From Edaphochlamys debaryana (lineage: Eukaryota > Chlorophyta > Chlorophyceae > Chlamydomonadales): a DNA stretch of 64,000 bases. Position 1 is the first letter of the stretch. Each line of letters starts with the position of its first letter. Of this stretch, positions 56,301 through 64,000 are shown piece after piece. Below the pieces are notes generated by a model. The model did no database searches and was not told the DNA's origin. It saw nothing but the letters and a program-made list of their open reading frames with translations. The stretch covers positions 930,001 through 994,000 of the forward strand of contig JAEHOE010000025.1 of NCBI GenBank assembly GCA_016858145.1. The letters run 5' to 3'. The translations under genes were made by a program, and so were the position numbers.

Positions 56301-57816
56301 CTGCACGCCAGCCTCCGCGGGGGGGTGGGCCTCCAGCTGCCACGCCTCGCCCGTACGAGCAGCGGGAGGGGCGTAGAGCGCGAGAGCGGGCGGAAGGGCA
56401 GGGGCCGCGGCCGGGGCCTTGCGGGACTCCCGGCGGCGTCGACTCCCTCCGTCGGACCGCCGCTTGGAGGCGGCGGGGCCTTCGGAGCAGCCAGAGGTGG
56501 GGGTGGTGGGGGCAGCCACCTCATCCTCCGCCTCGCCCCCGCCCCCCGCCCCTTCACCCTCGGGCCCCGGCGCGCCCTCCGGGTCAGCCCCCGTAGGCAA
56601 GGGGTCGCCCGCCTTATCTACTTGGATGCAGAGGGGGCGCAGGGAGCGCAGGGGCTTGGCGAGTGCGTCAGCCGGGGGCTTGGCCGCGCCGACCGCAACG
56701 CGCGTGCACTGCTGCCCGCCGACAGTAACGACCGCGGATGCGTCCGCCGGAGGCACGCTATGCGCCGGGGCTTTCGCCTGTGAACAAGGAGTAGGGAGGA
56801 GAGCCACGGTTGGGGATGTTCCTGAGAGCAGCCTTTAGGGGGCACGCAGGTGTGTGTGGAGGCGTGGCCTCCAAATGCAGCGATGGCACGCAAGCGCGCG
56901 CGCCCGTCTGACCCTTGAAGGCCCGACCGCAGATCCAGAACGTCTTCTCCTGAGCCCCTTCTGCGCCGCCGCTCTTACCGCGGGCTGCCTCGGGGCAGTG
57001 TGGGGCCAGAGCAGGGCGAGGGCCGTATTCGCCACCCCCGCCGCCACACGGACGGAGACGCGCCAAGGCGGCGGGCGCTGGATGAGCCACACCAGCGGCA
57101 ATAGCATCCCCGCAGGCCCGCCCCGGCCATCGCACACCCCATCCTGAGGCGCCCCCTCGCCGCCGCCTTGGCCGGCCCCGGTACCGCGCGGGCCGCCGGT
57201 GCCAAGGTGCGCTGCGGCTGCGGCCGCGGCGGCCAGGACCGTGTAGGCGAGCTCAGCCGCCAGGAGGGGGCTCAGGCGCTGGAGGCGGGAGGGGACAGCG
57301 GTCCACATGGCAAAGCGCGCGACAGGGGGTCGGCGGGGCGTGAGGCCGTCCGCACGGTTAAGGCATTAAGGCGGCACCGGCCGTGTCAAGCTCCCCGCGG
57401 CACTCAGTGCTCTTATCCCGCTCAGGCTCACCCCCGCGGAGCGTGTCAGGCTGAGGAACGCGCTGCAAGGACGGAGCAGGGGGACGTAGGTTGGTACGTC
57501 AGACGGCGGTCCACCTAGGCCTTCCCCCCCACCGACCGCCGGACTGCCCTTTGGCCCTGGGACCCACCCAACGTCCACCGCAGCGCTCAGGACAAAGAGC
57601 GCAGCAGAGGATGCGGTCAGGGATGCTGCCAGAAGCGATAGCCGTGCCGCAAACGCCACGAGCGCCGCAACGACCTGAGATGCGCACGCAAAAAGTGTCA
57701 AGCAAGCTTCCTTACAGGCACGCAGTGCGGAACTTGCACACATGTCACACCCTATTGCAATGGCCCACTTCTGCCCGCTCGTTTACCGTGCCGAGGCGAG
57801 CAACATCCAGGGACAT
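53380..57816 (-). CDS. Gene G: 962-aa multi-pass membrane protein with SPL-like region
   Basis: Eleven exons (minus): 57787-57816, 57568-57674, 57432-57462, 56979-57278, 56193-56777, 55878-56049, 55620-55710, 55183-55531, 54455-55065, 53959-54286, 53380-53664. The total is 2,889 nt with every phase closed. The apparent stop at 54451 is inside a GTGAGC donor. Hydrophobic helices lie at ~11-45, 58-80 and 110-150, then a low-complexity linker. The segment 'RRAVRMKVPWAEPEH' to 'GVWVQPGCVEVTLLLLAV' (QPGC 385-388) resembles the conserved region downstream of the SBP box in SPL proteins. A beta-rich domain follows (~440-590). At least four more helices occupy ~700-925 ('LPAVVLLLSSAVRSVLAAAL', 'GLLGLLVISIVGLLPALMV', 'GTMLLVSLTRAPMVLGW'). 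The seventh intron has a GC donor. The SBP DNA-binding domain is absent. Function unknown; likely integral to a membrane. Confidence 0.82.
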
Positions 57817-58380
57817 CCCCTGTGTAAATGCAATATCACCAGACCGCAGTTCTGCTGCGTTGGCCCGCATTCTGCCGGGTGAGGCCCTTCAGCAGCCTCC
57901 GCCTTTGTCCTTGTTGCGCGTGTTGTTACACATGCTACATTGCCCTTGCCATGAGGATTAAGGAAAGCGAGCGGGGCAAGCCAGGAAGCTGAAACGGGGA
58001 GTGCTTGTCGTTTTCAACAGGACCGAGTAGTGCAGTGTGTAGGGCCAACTGTATGTACTGAACACTAGGAGACTCCGTCGCAGGAGGAATGGACGTGCCG
58101 GCGGAACTTCTGCGCCCGGTTATCGTGGCCGCAAAACGCGGTACGACTCGACCGTGAGAAATCACTTCTGCCGCTTCTCCGCGCTCCACTGCTCAACTTT
58201 GTGTCTATCATGACATGTCAGCTCGCACTTGTCAGCGCCAGCCAGCGCCATGACGCGCTCCTCCCATGAAGGCGAAGCGTGCAGGTACGTCACCCGCCCC
58301 TCAACCGCCCCCTCCGCGGCTCACACGAGCAGCCATTCACACACCGCTTCGGAATGCGCACCGCCCCGGAAGCACGCGGC
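57817..58380. other. Intergenic, upstream of G and downstream of H
   Basis: The 564-bp gap should contain the promoter of G (minus) and the 3' region of H (minus). No gene seen; no clear motif assigned. Confidence 0.4.
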
Positions 58381-60295
58381 CTAGCAAGCGGTGACGCAAG
58401 CGACCGTTGGCGCTGGCCCCGCGGCTGTCCCCAGCAGCTTCCGCATCCGCTCTTCGTGCGGCACCCAGGGCCGCCCCTCCATCACCGTCCCGGACCCCAC
58501 CCGCTGGCCTGGCCGCACCTCGGCCTCCTTGCCCTTGCCCTTGCCTTTCTTCCCCTTGCCCCCCTCGCCCTTGCCACTCGACCCTTCCCCACCTTCCCCG
58601 CTCCCGCCACCCGCTGCCGCCCCCGCTGCTGCAGCAGCAGCAGCAGCCTCCACCAGCGGCTGCACCCCGGCGGCCAGGGCAGGCAGGGCCGCAGCCGCCG
58701 CCCCGGGGTCGGGCGCCCGGCGCCTCCGGAAGGTCTCCGGAAAGGGCGTGCCCGGGGGCGGCGGAGGGTCTGCAGGGGGCGCAGGAGGGAGGCATGTGTG
58801 GTGAGCGCAGCCGCCGAAGCCTCGAGGCGGTGCCAACCACACGACCTGCCGCCCTGCCTAGCGGAAGAGGCCCGAGAGGCCGCCGGCCGCTACACCCCCG
58901 CCTAGCGAGGAGCGGCCGGCGTGCCGGCCCGGGCCCCAATACACCCCGCTCGGCACTCTCCCCTTTACCCCTGGATACAGCCGGCGCCGCCCCGCGCCCC
59001 CTTCGCGCTCACGTCCGTCCCCTGGAGAGGAGGATGCCAGCCCGCTGCTCACCGTCCGGCTCGAGCAGTGCGGGGGCACCCGGAGCCACCGCCGCGAAGA
59101 AGCGGAAGCCGCCCGGCCCTGCCGCCGCCTCGGCCTCCTCCGCCTCGGCCCTCGCCGCGGCCTTGGCCTCCTTCCGCAGGCGCTTGGGCCCCGGCTCCTT
59201 GACCCTCAGCTGCCCCTCCAGCATGGCGTCCAGGGCGGCCGCGATCTGGGGGGTGGGGGAAGAGCGGGCGGAGAGGGGAGGGAAAGGAAGTCTGGGCGCG
59301 GGAGGGGGTGGGGTCGGGGACTGGGGGAGATCGAGCCACAGGCACGGGAGTCTCCCACCGCTCGGTCCTTTGGAGGTGGCAAGGCATGGCTGCTCTATTG
59401 TGGGAGGGGCCCACAGCATGTCCCGGTACCGGGCTGCCCTGCACCGGGCTGCCCCGCCGGGCGCCTCGAGCCCCTGGTCCGGACCTCCCCAACACGGCCC
59501 AACACGGGGCCCAGGCACTTGCCTTGATCTGGGCCGGGTCCAGCACGTCCGTCACCACATCGTCGTCACTGGCATTGCCGCCCTCGCCGTCGGCAGCGCC
59601 CTCCGACCTCTCCTTGGTCGGCCGCGGCCGCTTCCTCCCCACTCGCTCCTTGGCCTGCGTGGCGGCAGGGGCCGGGACGAGGAGGTGGGCTCGGGCACAA
59701 CCGGACCCGAGGGCAGCAGCCAGGGATGGGCATGAACATTGTTTGCAGCAGCCCGGTGTTGTGCTCGTTGTGTGACCGGGACGTGAGAGCCGTGTGTGGT
59801 GCGGTACTTGCGGCGGGCGTGGCCGGGGGCGAGGGGGAGGGGACGGAGGGGAGGGGGACGACGGGGGGGGGGCCTTCCCGTGCCCCCGCCTCAGCCCGGC
59901 CCCTGACTGCTCTCACCACGCTCCCTCCGCCCTCCCTCCACCTCCCCACACCCTGCCCAGCATTCTCGATGGGGCACCTGCCCAGCACTCCCACCCTCCC
60001 CACACACCCCAAGCACTCCTACCTTCCCCACACACACCCAGCACTCCTACCTTCCCCACACATACCCAGCACTCCTGCCCTCCCCACACACACCCAGCAC
60101 TCCCAGCACCCCTCCCCGCGCCATAAGGGTCCAGAAGGCCCGAAGCCCATCGCGCCATTGGCTTGCCTTTTGTGCTATCTGCTTTTGTTGTGCAGTTATA
60201 TCCTCAAAGCTGACAGCGCAGGCTGCAAAGGCGGCGAAATCCTCATCCTCCGAGCTCGAGCTCGAGCTGCTGTCCGCAGGCTTCTTCTTGCCCAT
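58381..60295 (-). CDS. Gene H: 299-aa Lys/Gly/Ala-rich protein, unknown
   Basis: Four exons (minus): 60110-60295, 59523-59654, 59053-59245, 58381-58769. The total is 900 nt with phases closed. The second intron has a GC donor. The protein opens 'MGKKKPADSSSSSSSEDEDF', an acidic serine run as in nucleolar and chromatin proteins. Next come a basic 'GRKRPRPTKERSEG' patch, a Glu/Ala/Lys helix, 'GGFRFFAAVAPGAPALLEPD', a Pro/Ala stretch and a Lys/Gly tract ('GKGKKGKGKGKEAEV'). It ends with 'GTVMEGRPWVPHEERMRKLL'. Nuclear or nucleolar location is inferred from composition only. The donor of exon 1 borders a minisatellite and is the weakest part of the model. Confidence 0.68.
59975..60110. repeat. 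~28-bp minisatellite in the first intron of H
   Basis: About four to five tandem units of ACCCAGCACTCCTACC plus TTCCCCACACAC, abutting the exon 1 donor. The plus-strand frames through it are artefacts. Confidence 0.8.
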
Positions 60296-61880
60296 TGCGC
60301 TGCAACGCTAATCAACACTGATTCATATACAGCAACAGAGCGTGGCTTGTGGAGGCTGGCTGTGGCCGCGAGCAGTCTGCGGCGGATGAATGAAGGGTGA
60401 ACAGCCGTGGGCTCAGCGCTCGTCAGATTGGTCAGCGATATTCTTGCATTATGTAGCTGTATCAGCGCTTAGCTACGGAAGGCATGCCGACACGCCGCCC
60501 GCCCCGACACGTACCCGGCTTGACTTGACACCATCGCGCGCCCCCACGTACACGACCGACGCATTCCGTCCTCGTGTTGTGCTCAAAGCTACATTGCATC
60601 GGGCTGTGATGCACCGGTCATATGATAGCCCGCGGTCCGTGAGCCATGTCCGTGACTGCGTGAGCCATGTCCGCCTGGCGCATGCCCGGACCGAGCCACC
60701 CATCCGCCAAGGACGCGAGAGTGTTCGGGGCAGGAGGGACTCCTCCTTCGTTGTGTTACAAGCCCCGCACATCCCTTTCGTATGTGAGCCGCACACAAAG
60801 CCCACCAACCATCGCCACTTGGGGTCTCGAGCCTCAGAGATACCGGTACAACAGACCCATCCCGCCGCTTCTACCCCGGCCGTGGTGTGCGCAGAGGGCT
60901 CTCCCTAGCGTCATGTCCGGCTCCTACAATTGTTCGAACAACCTTATTGTACAGTCGGTGCGTTCGAAACGGTCCAAGCCGAGGCGTCTGCGCCTCACGC
61001 CCGGGTACATCAAGGGGCCCTGGCGCGCGGTAAACGTCACCGGAGCTCGCCCCCATCAAACCCCGCGCCAAGGGTGCTCCAAACCTGAATACTCATCTTC
61101 ACTTCTTCCAGGCCCCCATTTCGTACAACACCGCACAGTCGTACCGTACATGTGCATGATGCACCCCGATCCATATAAAATGCAGGCCACGACGCTGGGG
61201 CCGTGCCGAGCCCGCAGGGACTTATGAAACATGTGCAGCAAATATCTTCCGCCAACACCATCTCACGTCCTGCAGCCGCCCAACACTGCCAAGATAACGA
61301 TGATGATAACGTTGCAACCGGGCCTGCAACCCCAGGTCCCAACCCGTCCATCCACAGCACGGCTGTGCCGTCCCGCATATCAACAACCTTGATCCGAGCA
61401 AAACGGCTGCATGATGCCATGCTTGCCTGTGACTCTTGCCTGCTGTGCCCAACAAGTGGTCTCTTCTCAGGGCAGGGAAAAGCGCCGAGCCCAAAATCCA
61501 AGGGGGGTTCGAGGTTGCCGGCGACCCACGGTCACAACAACGGCCGGGGTCGACAATGATCCGGCATTCAGTGCCACAAGCCTACCGGGACCAGCACAAG
61601 CGATGTGGTTGCTTGCTGCCGCCCGCACTAGTGCTGTTCTTCTCCTGATGTCTCTCTCATCTGGCGCGCAAGTGCAGCGCTACGCATGTTGCCATCAATC
61701 TCCTGTACCGGTACGCACCTCGCCTCACAAAGAGGTCCTCTTTATTGCTGCGGTTCCGCCCCACTGCCGGCAACAAACCTTAATCCGTGACAGGAATTAA
61801 AGCACAAGGGCCGTAGCCAAAGCCCCACACGTGCCCCCCAGGAACCGACCTGAGCTCTGATCCCCGGCCCCGCGCACCGC
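60296..61880. other. Intergenic 1.6 kb between H and the bestrophin gene
   Basis: Upstream of H and downstream of gene I, both on the minus strand. Plus-strand frames at 60390-60908 and 60667-61227 overlap in different frames and show no domain or splice support. A short duplication (CGTGAGCCATGTCCG, ~60,638-60,673) is the only structure noticed. Confidence 0.4.
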
Positions 61881-64000
61881 TCAGCTCCAGCCCCTGGGGG
61901 CGATGCGCACCGCCAGCGCCGCCACCTCGGCCTCCCGCCGCCGCCGCGCCTCATCGTCCGCCGCCACCCGCGCCTCCGCCTGCGCCCGAGCGGCCGCGGG
62001 CAGCGCCAGCAGCGCCCCCTGCCGCAGCCCCCGCAGCGCCTCCTCCGCATCCACCGCCGCCGCCGCCTCCACCGGGTCAACACCGGGCGCCGCCGCCGCC
62101 GGCACCGCAGCCGCCGTCGGCACCGCCACCGCCGCCGCCGGGGCGGGGCGCACGCGCTGCACCAGCCCCCGCAGCGCCATGGGCGAGGCGCCGTCCATGC
62201 TGCCGCCGTCATCCGCGCCGCTGGCGGCGCCGCTGGGGCTGGGGCTGGGGCTGCCGCTGCCGCTGCCGCTGCCGTCGCCGCTGCCGGCGGCGCCTGCTCC
62301 CCTGTGCTGCATGGCGTGCGCCAGGGAGCTGCGGCCCTGCGCCACCGCCGCCATGGCCGCGAGGGACTCGGCGGGGCGGGCGGGCACCAGCAGCCTGCTG
62401 AGGGGGGGGAGGGGAGGCGGGAGGGGCGCGTGGGGTGGGGGGAGTCAGGGAGGGGGGATACAGGGAGGAAGCGTTAGTCAGCGCATTGATGTGGACAGGC
62501 GCAGGGAGGAGACGCGCGTGCTCACGTCCCAACTGCCGCCACACGCCCCCGGCCCCGCACGCACCTGGGGTTGTCACGTCCGCCGAACCCCGCCAGGCCA
62601 AAGCCCGGGAAGGCCGACGGCCGCTGCTGGGGCTGGGCCTGGGGCAGGGGCTGGGGGGCCTGGGGCTGCGGCTGCACCTGCTGTGGGGCCGCGGCAGGCG
62701 GGGCGTGCGGCAGCGCCCCCACCACCAGCGCCCCCGGCAGCCCCGCCGCCGCCAGCACGGCCCGCGTGTCTGCGTCGTCCTCCAGGGTGGAGGCGGCGTC
62801 GGCCTGGATGCGGTCGCACAGGGCCTCCAGGGGCAGCACGCTGGGGGGGGCGGGGGCGAGGGCGGAGGGGAACAAAGGGGTCGGGTGCGGGTCCTGGGGG
62901 CATCGCGCGGTGCTGGGCGAAAGAACGGAGGAGTGCTCGGTTGGTCAGTACGTTGAAAGGTGTTACGTCCTCGCGGCGTTCCCCGGCAGCCCCAAACCCG
63001 AACCAACCGTCACGCCCCTCACCCGAACGGCTCCTCGCACTGCATGCCGATCTCCTCGATGCCGCACAGCACCCACGCCACGCCGCAGCACAGCGGCACC
63101 GTGGTCCAGCCGCAGCTGCCCGCCAGCGCCTGAGGGGTGGGGTGGGGAGGTGGGAGAGGCGTTGTTGTGCGAGCGGCGGGGTTGCGGCAGAGCGGGTGGC
63201 TGCGGTGGGGCCAGGAGTGCTGCCAGGCCGCGCCGGCCCCCTCTCACCAGCGGCAGGGCGGTGAGGATGGCGAACAGGAAGCGGCCCGTGTGCCGCGTGT
63301 AGGAGAGCGGTATGGGCGCCCGCAGCAGGCGCTCGCAGCCCCCCAGCACGTCGTGGAAGTAGTTGAGCTGCGAGGAGAGCAGCAGCTGGTCGGCGGGGCG
63401 CAGCCGGGCGGCGAACACGATCTGGGGAGGGGGAGGAAGGGGCGGGGACAGTCGGACAGGGCGCAGAAGCAGCCAGCGGGTGCGGGGCGTCCAGCGGAAT
63501 TCGCAAGCAGATAAGTCGTACATGCGTACATGCTCCCCGTGCGTACATGCTCCCCGTGCGTACATGCCAGACCCTAAACCCTCAACCCCCAAAAGCCCCT
63601 GCGCCCTCGCCTCCCCTCACGCACCCCGCTCATGGCCTGGATGCAGGTCACGGGGCGGTGCTGCGAGGCCTCCAGCAGCGCCCTCTCCGCGGGCGTGAGG
63701 CCCGTGTCCCGCAGCTCCGTCTCCAGGGTGGCCTCGGGCTGCAGGTGCAGCCGCAGGCAGCGCGCGAACGCCACGGACCAGCGGGCCAGCGCGCGGCGGG
63801 CGTCCGCCTGGTCCTCGGGGAAGGCTGCGGCGGCCGCGCGGTTCAGGTCGCGCGTGCGGTTCAGCAGCCCGCCCCACATCTTGCGGGCCTGCGGGGCGGA
63901 GGGTGGAACCAGGTGGACCAGGGCGAGCAAGGGGTGGGGGGATCGCTGCCGGCCGGCGGCTTTGGGGGCGGGGGAGGGGGCCCGACGCTACCATGCAGCC
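61881..64000 (-). CDS. Gene I: bestrophin-family anion channel (partial at right edge)
   Basis: Exons (minus): 63992-64000 (continues past the edge), 63625-63888, 63248-63421, 63023-63129, 62565-62840, 61881-~62397; phases close. Diagnostic sequence: 'ARKMWGGLLNRTRDLNR', 'QLNYFHDVLGGCERLLRAPI', 'PLSYTRHTGRFLFAILTALPL', and 'GIEEIGMQCEEPFGVLPLEALCDRI'. These match the conserved core of bestrophin-like channels of the plastid/bacterial branch (thylakoid VCCN1 and algal BST proteins), which carry chloride or bicarbonate. The N-terminal transit peptide and first helices lie outside the window. After the core comes an unusually long tail: Pro/Gln-rich ('PQQVQPQPQAPQPLPQAQPQ'), a Gly/Ser repeat and an Ala/Arg-rich coiled helix. 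Thylakoid location is inferred from the family, not seen. Confidence 0.88.

Noticed and set aside
58391..59735. Plus-strand frames of 137-442 codons across gene H
   Set aside because: Pro/Arg/Ala-rich shadows of the four minus-strand exons, which splice in phase and carry the acidic and Lys-rich segments.
1..64000. tRNA, rRNA, riboswitch and telomere repeats
   Set aside because: None seen by scanning for B-box/T-arm patterns, rRNA cores or TTTAGGG-type runs; short or divergent RNAs could be missed without a covariance search.

Overview
The window looks like nuclear DNA of a GC-rich green alga, probably a chlorophyte related to the Chlamydomonas/Volvox lineage. The evidence is the high GC content, genes split into many short exons by short GT-AG (and some GC-AG) introns, Ala/Gly/Pro-rich low-complexity insertions, a bestrophin-type channel gene, LINE and LTR retroelement remnants, and minisatellites. 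No bacterial operons, rRNA, tRNA or CRISPR arrays were seen. Exon models were built by hand from splice signals and reading-phase closure; none has transcript support.

Layout. (1) 1-1.6 kb: a Gag ORF of an LTR retrotransposon, minus strand, running off the left edge, with a candidate tRNA primer-binding site upstream. (2) 3.4-25.4 kb: an unfamiliar intron-rich block. Four multi-exon genes, here called C (minus), D (plus), A (minus) and B (minus), are followed by an array of ~170-bp repeats and a conserved end segment. A 7.8-kb part of it (A, B, satellite, end segment) is repeated in direct orientation at 17.4-25.4 kb as a truncated, decayed copy, joined through a 103-bp piece copied from the C-D intergenic region. 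Gene D has a nucleotidyltransferase-like segment; A, B and C match nothing I recognise. This is the best candidate for an undescribed mobile or endogenous element. (3) 25.4-27.9 kb: GC-rich repeats, a Q-rich/acidic minus-strand ORF, a plus-strand gene interrupted by one TGA, and a 48-bp minisatellite.

(4) 28-57.8 kb: a local family of large membrane proteins. The best-preserved member is G (minus, 53.4-57.8 kb, 962 aa, 11 exons closing perfectly in phase). It has N-terminal hydrophobic helices, a segment resembling the 'RPGC' region of plant/algal SPL (SBP-box) proteins, a beta-rich middle and several C-terminal helices. F5 (plus, 38.4-41.9 kb, 673 aa) is open but lacks the C-terminal membrane exons. 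F7 (46.7-50.5 kb) is a pseudogene. F6 (44.5-46.1 kb) is scrambled. Four tandem ~2.6-kb pseudogene units (28-38.4 kb) sit upstream of F5, three of them almost identical. A 5'-truncated LINE reverse transcriptase with a long proline-rich insertion (42.6-44.4 kb) interrupts this cluster.

(5) 58.4-64 kb: gene H, a 299-aa Lys/Gly/Ala-rich protein of unknown function, and gene I, a bestrophin-family anion channel with a long low-complexity tail that continues past the right edge.
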